Below are positions 20,611 to 30,258 of a stretch of 64,000 nucleotides of DNA, piece by piece. The DNA is from Caecibacter massiliensis. Lineage in GTDB: Bacteria; Bacillota; Negativicutes; Veillonellales; Megasphaeraceae. The first letter of the stretch is position 1, and each line of letters opens with the position of its first letter. Under the pieces are notes generated by a model, which saw only the letters and a list, made by a program, of their open reading frames with translations, had not been told where the DNA came from and did not search any database. The DNA lies in NCBI GenBank assembly GCA_900095875.1, contig LT608311.1, positions 310,001 through 374,000 of the forward strand, read 5' to 3'. A program made the translations under genes and the position numbers.

Positions 20611-21219
20611 TTACTCTTTAACGAATGTTTTTAAAATCCGTGGCAGGTATTTTCCACACAGCCAGATATCTTCATGATGATGCCGTGTCTGAGACCATTC
20701 ATAAATCAGGGTGCGGATAATCATAAACAGATACTCCGTCGCTTCTTCTGCCGAAATCGTATCGTCGAATGTGCCAATGCTCTGGGCCACTTTAATGAAA
20801 TTGAGCATATTATTGTAAAAATCGATGGATAAATAGCTGTGTTCCGTATCGTAGATATATTCAAAGGTCCGGTATACATTATAAGCGAAAGCTTCACCGG
20901 CATTGGCCCACAGATCCCCATACATGTCGATTTCCTTGAACAGATGCTGATAGGGTTTCCTGGCCTTCTGCACCACATCCTGCGACAGATTTGGCATGGG
21001 TGTCCGGGCAATGGAAATACATATCTGCAGCAGCAGGTCTTCTTTATTTTTAAAATGATAATATAAAGACCCGATGGGGAGCTTGGCTGCCGTACTGATT
21101 TCTTTCATGGAGGTCTTTTCATAACCGTTGTGAGAAAACAGGTTCTGGGCTACGTTCATAATATACTGGCGATTTGCTTCCGTCTGCAATTGTCGTTTTG
21201 TAATGTGTTTAACTGTCAT
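20611..21219 (-). CDS. TetR/AcrR-family transcriptional regulator
   Basis: A 202-residue protein with an N-terminal TetR DNA-binding domain: NRQYIMNVAQNLFSHNGYE, then TSMKEISTAAKLPIGSLYYHFKNKEDLL (about residues 17-65), with the hallmark LYYHFKNKE. The remaining 135 residues form a helical ligand domain without recognisable specificity. The ATG has a weak GGAAAGGA site. It sits between dnaE and nifJ, all leftward, separated from nifJ by a strong terminator. No transporter lies beside it, so its target cannot be named. Confidence 0.88.
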   Translation of the reverse strand: MTVKHITKRQLQTEANRQYIMNVAQNLFSHNGYEKTSMKEISTAAKLPIGSLYYHFKNKEDLLLQICISIARTPMPNLSQDVVQKARKPYQHLFKEIDMYGDLWANAGEAFAYNVYRTFEYIYDTEHSYLSIDFYNNMLNFIKVAQSIGTFDDTISAEEATEYLFMIIRTLIYEWSQTRHHHEDIWLCGKYLPRILKTFVKE

Positions 21220-21323
21220 AGATATCCTTTCCCGCTCTCCTGATATTTATTTATTATATTCTAGAATCAAATTTCGTGAATTGTCAAGAACTTTTTAAGA
21301 ATATGACTCTATAATCTGATTGC

Positions 21324-21360
21324 AAAAAAACATGCAGCCCTGACGTATCAGGGCTGCATG
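21324..21360 (-). terminator. Rho-independent terminator after nifJ
   Basis: A perfect 13-base stem (catgcagccctga with tcagggctgcatg) and a four-base loop. Seven A on the left side give the minus-strand T-tail. Confidence 0.88.
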
Positions 21361-21385
21361 CCGGGAGCGTATATGCTGCTGCGTA

Positions 21386-24300
21386 TTACTTTCTGTCTGC
21401 CAATTCCTTGTAGGAATCGAGTCGGTCTTTCATATCTTTTTCCGTACGTTCGTAGAACTGTTCCGCCTGTTCCGGGAAGACTTTCTGCAACGATGCATAC
21501 CGTACTTCGCCCAGGAGGAAGTCCTTCAGATCGCCCTTGGGATCTTTCGAATCCAGGGTGAAGCCGTTCTTGCCGGCTGCTTCTACATCCGGGTTATACC
21601 GGTAGAGGTGCCAGTATCCGTTCTGTACGGCTTTCTTTGCTTCTATCTGGCTGAAGCCCATGCCCTTCTTGATGCCGTGGTTGATACACGGTGCATAGGC
21701 GATAATCAGGCTCGGTCCTTTATAGGCTTCGGCTTCCTTGATAGCCTTGATGCACTGGTTCATGTCAGCACCGAGGGCTACCTGGGCAACGTAGACATAG
21801 CCATAGGTCATAGCCATGCGGCCTAAGTCCTTCTTCTTCGTCCGTTTGCCGCCAGCTGCGAATTTCGCAATGGCACTGGTCGGCGTCGCTTTCGACGACT
21901 GGCCGCCTGTATTGGAGTAGACTTCTGTATCCATGACCAGGACATTGACATCTTCATCCTGGGCCAGGACGTGATCCAGGCCGCCGTAGCCGATATCATA
22001 GGCCCAGCCGTCGCCGCCGAAGATCCACTGACTGCGTTTTACCAGATAGTCGCGGCGGTCATAAATCCGTCTGCATACCGGGCAGCTGTCCTTTACCCCT
22101 TCCAGTGCGGCCGTAACCTTGTCGGCCCGTTCCCGTGTACCTTCTGTGTCATCGCGGTGATCATACCAGTCCTGCAGGACCGCTTTCACATCAGCCGGTG
22201 TCTGGTCGTTGGCCAGTACTTCCGCTACGTCCATGGCTACCTTTTCCCGTACCTGGCGGACGCCGAGGTACATGCCCAGGCCGTATTCAGCATTATCTTC
22301 AAAGAGGCTGTTGCCCCATGCCGGGCCGTGGCCGTCGGCATTGGTCGTGTACGGTGTAGACGGTACGCTGTCGGCCCATACGCAGGAGCAGCCCGTCGCG
22401 TTGGCAATCATCATGCGGTCGCCGAAGAGCTGGGTGACCAGTTTGGCATAGGGTGTTTCCCCACAGCCGGCGCAGGCACCGGAGAATTCCAGCAGCGGCT
22501 GTTCGAACTGGCTGCCTTTGACGGTAAACTTGTTCATCGGGTTGGCTTTCCGGCTGACACTCATGGCATAATCCCACAGAGGAGCTTTCTGTTCCTGTGT
22601 GCTGAACGGTTTCATGACCAGGGCCTTTTCTTTTGCCGGGCATACCTGGGCACAGCTGCCACAGCCGAGGCAGTCCATGACGGATACCTGCATGGTAAAG
22701 TGCAGGCCCTGGGCGCCCGTTGCCGGACGGGAGACAAAACCTTCCGGTGCGGCTGCCACTTCTTCGTCCGTTGTCAGGACAGGACGGATAGCGGCATGAG
22801 GACATACCATGGCGCACTGGTTGCACTGCAGGCAGTTTTCTACCTGCCATTCCGGTACATTGATAGCTACGCCGCGTTTTTCATAGGCGGCTGTTCCCTG
22901 CGGGAAGGCGCCGTCTTCCAGACCGAGGAATGCACTGACCGGCAGGCTGTCCCCTTCCTGGGCATTGATCGGCTTCTGCAGTTTCGTGATGAATTCCGGT
23001 ACGTCTTTCTGCGCTTCCGGTGCATCGGTCGCATCGGCCCAGGCTGCAGGGATATCGATCTTCACAATCTGCGATACGCCTTGGTCGATAGCGGCGTTGT
23101 TCATATCGACGACTTTCTGGCCTTTCTTGCCATAGTTGGTGACAACGGCGTCTTTCAGATATTTCACGGCATCTTCAACGGGGATGATATCGGCCAGTTT
23201 GAAGAATGCCGACTGCATGATCATGTTGAACCGGCCGCCCAATCCGATGTCCTGGGCAATCTTGACAGCATTGATCGTGTAGAACTGGATATGTTTCTGT
23301 GCCAGGGTCCGTTTCATCGATGCCGGCAGGTTCTGTTCCAGTTCGGCTGCATCCCAGATGGTGTTCAGCAGGAACGTGCCGCCGTCTTTGATACCGGCCA
23401 GTACGTCGTATTTGTGTACATACGTCTGCTGCGAGCACGATACGAAGTTGGCTTTATTGATCAGATAGGAAGACGTAATCGGTGTCTTGCCAAAGCGCAG
23501 GTGGGATACGGTGATACCGCCGGATTTCTTCGAGTCGTAGGCAAAGTATGCCTGGGCATACATGTTGGTGTGGTTGCCGATGATCTTGACAGCCGACTTG
23601 TTGGCGCCGACCGTACCATCACTGCCGAGGCCCCAGAACTTGCAGGCCGTCGTACCAGCCGGTGTCGTATCGATGTCCTTGGTGACCGGCAGGGACGTAT
23701 TGGTCACGTCGTCTGTAATAGCAACGGTGAAATGGTCTTTCGGCGTATCCTGTTTCAGGTTTTCGAAGACGCTGAGGATATGGGTCGGTGTCGTATCCTT
23801 GCCGCCGAGGCCGGCACGGCCGCCTACGATGAGCGGTGCGTTTTCTACGCCGCTGTAGGCCTGGGTGACATCGAGATAGAGCGGTTCTGCCAGGGAGCCC
23901 TGTTCCTTCGTGCGGTCCAGGACGGCGATCTTCCGGACCGTTTCCGGGATATATTTGAAGAAGTATTTGAGCGAGAACGGGCGATAGAGATGGACCGAAA
24001 GGAGGCCTGTCTTTTCTCCGTGGGCGTTGAGGTAATCCACCGTTTCCTTCGTCGCATCACACAGGGAGCCCATGGCGATGATCATGCGGTCGGCATCAGG
24101 CGCACCGTAGTAGGTGAAGGGGTGGTATTCCCGGCCGGTCAGTTCCGATACTTTTTCCATGTATTCTTCTACGATGTCCGGCAGGGCCTGGTAATAACGG
24201 TTCTGTACTTCCTGCTGCTGGAAGTATATATCGCTGTTTTCCAGGGAGCCTTTCAGCGTCGGATGGTCCGGGGACGAGCCGCGGTCGCGGAATTTCTTCA

Positions 24301-24901
24301 AGGCATCCTGGTCTACGAGTTTTGCCAGGTCGTCGTAATCCCAGGCTTCGATTTTCTGGATTTCATGGGATGTACGGAAGCCGTCGAAGAAGTTGAGGAA
24401 CGGCACGCTGCCTTTGATAGCCGAAAGATGAGCAACAGCAGCCAGGTCCATGACTTCCTGTACGCTGGCTTCTGCGAGCATGGCAAAGCCGGTCTGACGG
24501 CAGGCCATGACATCGCGCTGGTCACCGAAGATAGACATGGTATTGGTGGCCAGAGCACGTGCTGCGACGTGGAAGACGCCCGGCAGGAGTTCGCCGGCAA
24601 TCTTGTACATATTGGGAATCATAAGCAGCAGGCCCTGGGAAGCCGTATAAGTCGTGGTCAGGGCACCGGACACGAGAGACCCGTGTACAGCACCGGCAGC
24701 GCCGCCTTCGGCCTGCATTTCCTGGATTTTAACAACCTGGCCGAACATGTTCTTGACGCCCTGGGTTGCCCATTCATCCATTTTTTCTGCCATAGTCGAG
24801 CTCGGCGTAATCGGATAAATAGCTGCTACATCGGTAAATACATAGGACACATAGGCGGCAGCCGTGTTGCCGTCCATGGTCATCATTTTCTTACCCATCA
24901 T
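21386..24901 (-). CDS. nifJ: Pyruvate:ferredoxin (flavodoxin) oxidoreductase
   Basis: A 1,171-residue single-chain PFOR that oxidises pyruvate with CoA to acetyl-CoA and CO2, reducing ferredoxin or flavodoxin. This is the core of anaerobic pyruvate fermentation. All domains are visible in order: pyrimidine-binding domain I (AIYPITPSSTMAEK), the gamma-like middle region, two [4Fe-4S] motifs (CLQCNQCAMVCP and CLGCGSCAQVCP, about 690-755), the extra cluster cysteines (GACAGCGETPYAKL), and the TPP-binding GDGWAYDIGYGGLDHVLA. The start is the ATG at 24899-24901 (MMGKKMM). The ribosome site is a weak TGGGGG, and the next codon is also ATG. It is a monocistronic unit with its own terminator and a palindrome-rich leader. 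Confidence 0.97.
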   Translation of the reverse strand: MMGKKMMTMDGNTAAAYVSYVFTDVAAIYPITPSSTMAEKMDEWATQGVKNMFGQVVKIQEMQAEGGAAGAVHGSLVSGALTTTYTASQGLLLMIPNMYKIAGELLPGVFHVAARALATNTMSIFGDQRDVMACRQTGFAMLAEASVQEVMDLAAVAHLSAIKGSVPFLNFFDGFRTSHEIQKIEAWDYDDLAKLVDQDALKKFRDRGSSPDHPTLKGSLENSDIYFQQQEVQNRYYQALPDIVEEYMEKVSELTGREYHPFTYYGAPDADRMIIAMGSLCDATKETVDYLNAHGEKTGLLSVHLYRPFSLKYFFKYIPETVRKIAVLDRTKEQGSLAEPLYLDVTQAYSGVENAPLIVGGRAGLGGKDTTPTHILSVFENLKQDTPKDHFTVAITDDVTNTSLPVTKDIDTTPAGTTACKFWGLGSDGTVGANKSAVKIIGNHTNMYAQAYFAYDSKKSGGITVSHLRFGKTPITSSYLINKANFVSCSQQTYVHKYDVLAGIKDGGTFLLNTIWDAAELEQNLPASMKRTLAQKHIQFYTINAVKIAQDIGLGGRFNMIMQSAFFKLADIIPVEDAVKYLKDAVVTNYGKKGQKVVDMNNAAIDQGVSQIVKIDIPAAWADATDAPEAQKDVPEFITKLQKPINAQEGDSLPVSAFLGLEDGAFPQGTAAYEKRGVAINVPEWQVENCLQCNQCAMVCPHAAIRPVLTTDEEVAAAPEGFVSRPATGAQGLHFTMQVSVMDCLGCGSCAQVCPAKEKALVMKPFSTQEQKAPLWDYAMSVSRKANPMNKFTVKGSQFEQPLLEFSGACAGCGETPYAKLVTQLFGDRMMIANATGCSCVWADSVPSTPYTTNADGHGPAWGNSLFEDNAEYGLGMYLGVRQVREKVAMDVAEVLANDQTPADVKAVLQDWYDHRDDTEGTRERADKVTAALEGVKDSCPVCRRIYDRRDYLVKRSQWIFGGDGWAYDIGYGGLDHVLAQDEDVNVLVMDTEVYSNTGGQSSKATPTSAIAKFAAGGKRTKKKDLGRMAMTYGYVYVAQVALGADMNQCIKAIKEAEAYKGPSLIIAYAPCINHGIKKGMGFSQIEAKKAVQNGYWHLYRYNPDVEAAGKNGFTLDSKDPKGDLKDFLLGEVRYASLQKVFPEQAEQFYERTEKDMKDRLDSYKELADRK

Positions 24902-25021
24902 AAAAACCCCCATTCTCAAATCACTAATAAATGTAGAACTTGGTTCAAGTATAGTATATCCACTGGGAAAGTTCAATATAAAGGTTTGTACCTTGCACAA
25001 TAGATATCGCATTGCAACACC

Positions 25022-25095
25022 TATGCATACTGGTTATATATGCATATAGCTAATTTATATAGTTAAACGTTTAAAATACCGGTATACCGGTATTT
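25022..25095. promoter_or_regulatory. Palindrome cluster upstream of nifJ
   Basis: Between nifJ and the brnQ terminator lie two copies of the palindromic octamer TATGCATA (25022-25029 and 25039-25046), a 12-base palindrome ttaaacgtttaa (25063-25074), and a perfect 22-base palindrome centred on accggtataccggt (25074-25095). They lie 120-195 bases upstream of the nifJ start, where operators would be expected. No known regulator motif is recognised. Confidence 0.45.
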
Positions 25096-25138
25096 CTCGT
25101 GTAGGGATACATAAAAAACATACAAGCTCTTAAAAGCC

Positions 25139-25179
25139 AAAAAACGGTCACATTAAGCCAAACGTGCTTAATGTGACCG
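25139..25179 (-). terminator. Rho-independent terminator after brnQ
   Basis: A 14-base perfect stem (cggtcacattaagc with gcttaatgtgaccg), with an A-run on its left side serving as the T-tail on the minus strand. Confidence 0.85.
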
Positions 25180-25234
25180 CTCATGTGTCGAGTTGGAGGT
25201 TTGTGTTTTCTATAGGATTTAAAATGTAAGCTCA

Positions 25235-26572
25235 TCACCCATGCAGGTCTTCTGCGACATCGACAGACCCTGTCACTTTTTCTGGAAGGATAAACGACAA
25301 GGCAATGGCGACGCCACCCGGCACGATCCATCCCAGTCCACTCGTACCCAGGGGCAGATACGAAAGCATCTGGCCGGCCATTTCCAGATGGGCAAACTGA
25401 TGGAGAATGTCAATGACGGCACAGACAGCCGCCGCTGCGACAGCCAGACGCATGCCAATACGGGAAAGGCTGATAAATTTATTGACGATAATCAGAAGGA
25501 CGACCGTAATCGCCATAGGATACACAAACAGCAGGAGCGGCAATGTCACCTGAATAATCTGGTTCAGCCCCAGATTGGCTGCTGCAAAGCTGAATAGTGT
25601 AATAATCGTGACATACGCCTTATAAGATAACCGGGGAAACTCGCTGGCAAAAAATTCTGACACAGCGGCAATGAGGCCGACCGACGTAGTAAAACAAGTA
25701 ATGGCGACCATGACCGCCAGGAACCAGACGCCTACAGGGCCGAACACGCTGTAGGAAGCCTGGGTCAGCACATACGCCCCAAGGTTGACTGCCGGATTCT
25801 GATACACCGATTCCGGAATAGGAAAATGATTTCCCAGAAGCCCCAGCCCCAGATAAAGGGCCGCCATAAGGATAGCAACCGAAGCTCCTGCCGCCCACAC
25901 ACTGATATAATATTCACGCTGGGAGGAAAATCCCATCTGACGCAGTGTCTGCAGGGCAATGATACAAAAAGCAAAAGCAGCAATCGTATCGACTGTATTA
26001 TACCCTTCTATAAAACCACTGCCAAAAGCAGAAATGGCATAATTTCCGGCCGGTGCGGTCAGTTCTGTCGTCGTAAAAGCAGAAAGGCCCAGCACAAAGA
26101 GCGCAACAATCATAACGGCAAAGAGAGGCGTCAGTATCTTGCCAATGCGGGAGAGAAGTTTTGATGGCGTAATAGAAAGCCACCAGGCCAGAGCAAAATA
26201 CAATGCCGTATATACCGCCAGCTGCAGCGTGCCATCACCGGCCAGAGGCAGAATGCCCACAGAAAAAGAGGTAGCTGCCGTACGGGGAATAGCCATCAGT
26301 GGTCCGATAGCCAGATAAATGAGAGTCAGCAACACCAGGGAAAACAATGGAGATATCTTTTTATTCATTTCCGCACGGAAACCGCCGGGGTTGAACGTCC
26401 CCATGATGAGGGACACGACGGGCATGCCGACACCGGAAATAATAAACCCGATAATTGCCGGCCAGAATAAAGGCCCGGCCTGAAATCCAAGGGACGGGGG
26501 GAATATCAGATTACCTGCCCCAAAGGTCATGCCAAAAATCAGCAGACCAATCTGCATACCTTTTTTTACCAT
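25235..26572 (-). CDS. brnQ: Branched-chain amino acid:cation symporter (LIVCS family)
   Basis: A 445-residue inner-membrane protein of the BrnQ family, importing leucine, isoleucine and valine with Na+ or H+. It starts MVKKGMQIGLLIFGMTFGAGNLIFPPSLGFQAG, the family's signature first helix; about twelve hydrophobic segments follow over a normal length. The ATG is preceded by AGGAGCTATTATAA. It ends with a short acidic tail (SVDVAEDLHG) and has its own terminator 56 bases downstream. The gene is alone; it faces away from the amidohydrolase across a 480-base intergenic region. Confidence 0.95.
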   Translation of the reverse strand: MVKKGMQIGLLIFGMTFGAGNLIFPPSLGFQAGPLFWPAIIGFIISGVGMPVVSLIMGTFNPGGFRAEMNKKISPLFSLVLLTLIYLAIGPLMAIPRTAATSFSVGILPLAGDGTLQLAVYTALYFALAWWLSITPSKLLSRIGKILTPLFAVMIVALFVLGLSAFTTTELTAPAGNYAISAFGSGFIEGYNTVDTIAAFAFCIIALQTLRQMGFSSQREYYISVWAAGASVAILMAALYLGLGLLGNHFPIPESVYQNPAVNLGAYVLTQASYSVFGPVGVWFLAVMVAITCFTTSVGLIAAVSEFFASEFPRLSYKAYVTIITLFSFAAANLGLNQIIQVTLPLLLFVYPMAITVVLLIIVNKFISLSRIGMRLAVAAAAVCAVIDILHQFAHLEMAGQMLSYLPLGTSGLGWIVPGGVAIALSFILPEKVTGSVDVAEDLHG

Positions 26573-27021
26573 TTTATAATAGCTCCTTCATGAATTTACC
26601 GAAAAACGTTACAAATTACGACACACTCAGTATATACCGTAAATTGTAAACAGGAAAATAGTCGATTTTTATCATAATCTATTTATAATTTCTATACTTT
26701 AAAATAAACCGGCTATTATTTGGCACATCAATAATGCCACGATGAAAAAAGGAGAAAACGGAAAAAATCAAAGAATTAAGACAATCGGTTATTTCCATTT
26801 TTCTCATGGTATTTTCTATATGTATTTTTTATATCCAATATGCGTTTTCATAATACATATTAGTATCCTGACACGGGACAATTCGCCTGTACGGGCAAAT
26901 TTCCGATGCCGATTCTCTCTTCTGGCTCAGCCTCTCTTCCATAGCATCGACTGTTTGTCCGGAAAAATTCACATGCAGTCTGCAGAATCAGCAGGGCAAA
27001 ACAGATGCTTTATGATATAAT
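26573..27021. promoter_or_regulatory. Divergent intergenic region with promoter for the amidohydrolase
   Basis: About 480 bases between leftward brnQ and the rightward amidohydrolase gene. An extended -10 box, TGATATAAT, lies at 27013-27021. Transcription from it would start near 27028, so the first in-frame ATG (27035) would leave almost no leader and the ATG at 27056 is the better start. A 92-codon frame at 26742-27020 lacks a ribosome site and is not accepted. Confidence 0.5.
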
Positions 27022-27055
27022 GGTTTGAAAAGACATGAGAAAGAAGTTGAATAGG

Positions 27056-27874
27056 ATGAAAATAATTGACGCCCATTTCCATTTTGCTGATTTTCCCGGT
27101 TTTAATGAACTGGCCATCGCCGCCGGTCATGAAAACACGGCAGAACATCTGGAAAAAGAATACAAACGCCTGGGCATCATCTGCGGTATCGTCATGGGTA
27201 ATAAAACGTTGTCATTAGAGGGACATCACTATCCGTCCTTTATGCGTTATTGCATCGGTCTGGACCGCTTTGCCATTGAAGAAGATCACGAAAGACAGTT
27301 ATCGCTCGTTGAAGCACACCTGAAACGCTCCGACTGTGTCGGCCTTAAACTGTATCCGGGATATAACCACTTTTATGTCTATGATAAAAAAATGGACCCG
27401 TTTTTTGCACTGGCTGCCAAATACCATAAACCCGTCGCAATCCACACGGGCCTCACGGCGACAAATGACGCTCTTTTAAAATACAGCCATCCCTTTACAC
27501 TGGACGAGGCGGCTGTCCGTCATCCCGATGTACAGCTCGTCATGTGCCACATCGGCAATCCGCTGCTGGAAAGTGCCATTGCCGTATTGGAAAAGAACCA
27601 GAACGTCGCCGTCGATCTTTCCGGCCTTCTGGAAGGACGAATCGGCGATATGGACCGTTTCCTGAAGGAAAATCACTGGTACATCGATACGCTCAAAGGC
27701 TGGCTCGTCTATCTTCATGCCTGGGACCGCGTACTTTTCGGTACAGACTGGCCCCTGCCCAACCTGGATGAATACATCACCCTTACCAAAGCCATCGTAC
27801 CGGAACCGTACTGGGAAAACGTATTCTGGAAAAATGCCGCCCGTATCTATCATCTCGAACAATTCATCGACTGA
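27056..27874 (+). CDS. Amidohydrolase-family metal-dependent hydrolase (Amidohydro_2)
   Basis: A 272-residue TIM-barrel hydrolase of the COG2159/Amidohydro_2 type. Metal and active-site motifs appear in order: DAHFHF at the N-terminus, GLKLYPGY near 105, VAIHTG near 130, MCHIGNP near 168 and the late FGTDWPLP with the conserved Asp. I chose the ATG at 27056 (MKIIDAHFHF), the usual family start, with an AGAAAGAAG ribosome site. An ATG 21 bases upstream lies too close to the promoter. It is monocistronic with a terminator. The substrate is not predictable; the family includes hydrolases and decarboxylases. Confidence 0.85.
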   Translation: MKIIDAHFHFADFPGFNELAIAAGHENTAEHLEKEYKRLGIICGIVMGNKTLSLEGHHYPSFMRYCIGLDRFAIEEDHERQLSLVEAHLKRSDCVGLKLYPGYNHFYVYDKKMDPFFALAAKYHKPVAIHTGLTATNDALLKYSHPFTLDEAAVRHPDVQLVMCHIGNPLLESAIAVLEKNQNVAVDLSGLLEGRIGDMDRFLKENHWYIDTLKGWLVYLHAWDRVLFGTDWPLPNLDEYITLTKAIVPEPYWENVFWKNAARIYHLEQFID

Positions 27875-27904
27875 TAACTACCTGTTGTACTCACCCCATA
27901 AAAA

Positions 27905-27945
27905 AGGGCATAGCATGACGGTTTCTGCCATCACGCTATGTCCTT
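27905..27945 (+). terminator. Hairpin between the convergent amidohydrolase and transketolase genes
   Basis: The arms agggcatagc and gctatgtcct pair around an inner tgacgg/ccatca extension. A-rich sequence on the left and T-rich sequence on the right allow it to serve both converging units. Confidence 0.65.
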
Positions 27946-27975
27946 TCATATATCTATCCGTGTATCTGTTCGTTC

Positions 27976-28896
27976 TTATAAGCTCTTTGCAGCCTTTACA
28001 ATATCGTCAGCGGTAAGACCATATTTCTTGAGCAGGTCTGCGGAAGATCCCGATTCGCCAAACGTATCCTGGATGCCGACAAAGGCTTGTTTTGTCGGGC
28101 AGTTTCTGGCCAGAGTTTCTGCAACGGCCGAACCGAGACCACCCATGACGGTCGCTTCTTCTGCCGTAACGACTTTGCCTGTCTTCCTGGCTACATCAAT
28201 GATAAGCTGTTCATCGAGCGGTTTAATCGTATGGATATTGACAACTGCCGCCTGGATGCCTTCCTTAGCCAATGTTTCTGCCGCTTCCAGCGCCTTGCCA
28301 ACCATGATGCCCGTTGCAATGATGGCTACATCGCTGCCATCGCGCAGGACTTCACCTTTTCCCCACTGGAATTTGTAATCATCACCGTGGATGTCATCGA
28401 CGGCAGCACGGCCGAGGCGGATATATACAGGACCGACGTATTCTACAGCGGCTTTGACTGCTTCTTCCGCTTCTTTGGCATCGGCCGGATTGATGACCGT
28501 CATGTTCGGCAGCGTCCGCATGAGGGAAATATCCTCTATGGCCTGATGGGTACCGCCATCTTCCCCGACAGTAAGACCGGCATGGGTAGCACAGATTTTA
28601 ACGTTCAGATTCGGGTAGCAGATGGAATTGCGGATGATTTCAAATGCCCGGCCCGTAGCAAATACTGCAAAGGTACTGGCAATAGGAATCCGGCCGGCGG
28701 CAGCAAATCCAGCAGCCGTCCCCATCAGATCCTGTTCGGAAATCCCCATATCAAAATACCGTTCCGGAGCAACGGTCTTAAAATTATTCGATTTTGTCGC
28801 AGCGCCCAAATCGGCTTCCAGGACGACGACTTTCGGGTTTTTGTAGATTTCAGTCTTGAGAATATTGCCATATGCGGCACGAGTAGCTGTCCCCAT
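27976..28896 (-). CDS. Transketolase, C-terminal subunit (split enzyme)
   Basis: A 306-residue protein equal to the pyrimidine-binding and C-terminal domains of transketolase, which moves two-carbon units between sugar phosphates. It starts MGTATRAAYGNIL and contains the catalytic-Glu region (DMGISEQDLMGTAAG near 60), THAGLTVGEDGGTHQ near 105, and a C-terminal domain beginning near 190. Its start codon overlaps the stop of the N-terminal subunit gene as TAATG, indicating translational coupling and equal production of the two halves. Split transketolases are common in anaerobes and archaea. It closes the transcription unit. Confidence 0.93.
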   Translation of the reverse strand: MGTATRAAYGNILKTEIYKNPKVVVLEADLGAATKSNNFKTVAPERYFDMGISEQDLMGTAAGFAAAGRIPIASTFAVFATGRAFEIIRNSICYPNLNVKICATHAGLTVGEDGGTHQAIEDISLMRTLPNMTVINPADAKEAEEAVKAAVEYVGPVYIRLGRAAVDDIHGDDYKFQWGKGEVLRDGSDVAIIATGIMVGKALEAAETLAKEGIQAAVVNIHTIKPLDEQLIIDVARKTGKVVTAEEATVMGGLGSAVAETLARNCPTKQAFVGIQDTFGESGSSADLLKKYGLTADDIVKAAKSL

Positions 28897-29714
28897 TATG
28901 CTTCGCCTCCCAGTTCGTTTAATGCCTGCGCACACTGTTCCTGATTCGGAGCCTTACCGTGCCAGCCAACCTGATTTTCCATGAACGATACGCCTTTGCC
29001 CTTAATGGTTTCGGCAATGATTGCCGTCGGACGGCCTTTCGTTTCTTTTGCCAGGGTAATAGCAGCCCGGATGGAATCATAGTCATGGCCGTCAATAGCG
29101 ATGACATTCCAGCCGAATGCACGGAATTTGGCATCAATCGGATTGACATTCATGACTTCATCGTTGCTGCCATCGATCTGCAGCCCGTTGTGGTTGACGA
29201 AGAGTGTCAGATTGTCCAGCTTATACTGGGCCGAAGACATGGCGGCTTCCCAGATCATACCTTCCTGGATTTCCCCGTCGCCACACATGACATAGACGCG
29301 CCAGTCCGCCTGGTCCAGTTTGGCTGTCAGAGCCATGCCATTAGCTGCAGAAAGGCCCTGTCCCAAAGAACCGGTAGACATATCTACGCCGGGAGTATGT
29401 TTCATATCAGGATGCCCCTGGAGCATGGCGCCGCACTTGCGCAGATGCCACAGTTCTTCTTCCGGGAAATATCCCCGTTCTACCAGTGTCCCATATAAGG
29501 CAGGTGCACAATGGCCTTCTGAAAGGACAAACCGATCCCGGTCTGCCATTTTCGGATTTTTAGGATCGATGTGCATGACTTCGAAATAGAGGACCTGTAA
29601 CATATCTGTAATAGAAAGAGATCCGCCGGGATGACCCGAGCCGGCTTCTGTCAGCATCTTGACGATGTTTTTGCGCACATGGCACGCATGCTGCGCCAGT
29701 TCTTCATTTTTCAT
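28896..29714 (-). CDS. Transketolase, N-terminal subunit (split enzyme)
   Basis: A 272-residue thiamine-diphosphate-binding half of transketolase. GSGHPGGSLSITD near residue 21 and the TPP motif GDGEIQEGMIWEAAMS near 145 are intact, followed by FVNHNGLQIDG and IDGHDYDSI. It pairs with the C-terminal subunit directly downstream (TAATG overlap). The ATG has a GGAGAG ribosome site. It lies 105 bases after the last glucitol-type PTS gene on the same strand, so the pair may belong to a polyol utilisation operon feeding the pentose phosphate pool. That link is inference from position. Confidence 0.93.
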   Translation of the reverse strand: MKNEELAQHACHVRKNIVKMLTEAGSGHPGGSLSITDMLQVLYFEVMHIDPKNPKMADRDRFVLSEGHCAPALYGTLVERGYFPEEELWHLRKCGAMLQGHPDMKHTPGVDMSTGSLGQGLSAANGMALTAKLDQADWRVYVMCGDGEIQEGMIWEAAMSSAQYKLDNLTLFVNHNGLQIDGSNDEVMNVNPIDAKFRAFGWNVIAIDGHDYDSIRAAITLAKETKGRPTAIIAETIKGKGVSFMENQVGWHGKAPNQEQCAQALNELGGEA

Positions 29715-29819
29715 ATGAATTACTCTCCTATCGTAAATATAATAGTAGCTGTATATATTATTCTATCATCAAACGGCTATCAGGGCTAGTATAAATCATT
29801 GTTTTATCTATACTGTCCA

Positions 29820-30188
29820 TCAATGGATTTCCAATATGACGCCGTCCTGGAAATCATCGTCTTCGGGAGCTTCATCTCCCCCAAGCATGATACAGCCCGG
29901 CCGGTCAGGCACATCCGAAGCTTTGAAACAAAGCGTGCAGTGTCCCAGTTCTTCCATAGTCTGATTGACGCTGTCCCCTACGGCGGTCACATCATATACT
30001 TTTTCTCCCAAAAGGACCGTATCGCCCGGCCCGATAGGTGCCAGCAGTTTTTGTGACTGGTGCAGGACGGCTATTTCTGCCAGTTCTGCCGGTACGGTTT
30101 CATCGAAAAGAATGATGAATGGCACATCTTCTTTTAAAAAGTGAAGCGCATCACTGCCGACACGCGTTATAACGCTGTGGTATTTCAA
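29820..30188 (-). CDS. srlB: PTS glucitol/sorbitol-type IIA component
   Basis: A 122-residue IIA protein of the Gut family, the cytoplasmic phosphocarrier taking phosphate from HPr and passing it to IIB. The sequence covers the family domain: MKYHSVITRVGSDAL, LAEIAVLHQSQK around 36-47 with the likely phosphorylated His, and IGPGDTVLLGEKVYDVTAVGD. The start is TTG at 30186-30188 with a strong AGGGAGGAAC site. It follows the IIB gene by 70 bases, completing a IIC-IIB-IIA set. The sugar may be glucitol or another polyol. Confidence 0.88.
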   Translation of the reverse strand: MKYHSVITRVGSDALHFLKEDVPFIILFDETVPAELAEIAVLHQSQKLLAPIGPGDTVLLGEKVYDVTAVGDSVNQTMEELGHCTLCFKASDVPDRPGCIMLGGDEAPEDDDFQDGVILEIH

Positions 30189-30258
30189 GTAAGTTCCTCC
30201 CTGGTATGAATATCTTAGTCCTGTAAAACAGACATTTCATTATAGCCCACTTCAGAAT

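Noticed and set aside
21971-25003. A 1,010-codon open frame on the plus strand opposite nifJ
   Set aside because: It is a shadow of the strong codon bias of nifJ; the translation is Arg/Gly/Phe-rich without domains, and nifJ on the minus strand has every catalytic motif.
26742-27020. A 92-codon frame upstream of the amidohydrolase gene
   Set aside because: No ribosome site precedes its ATG, and the amidohydrolase promoter lies inside it.
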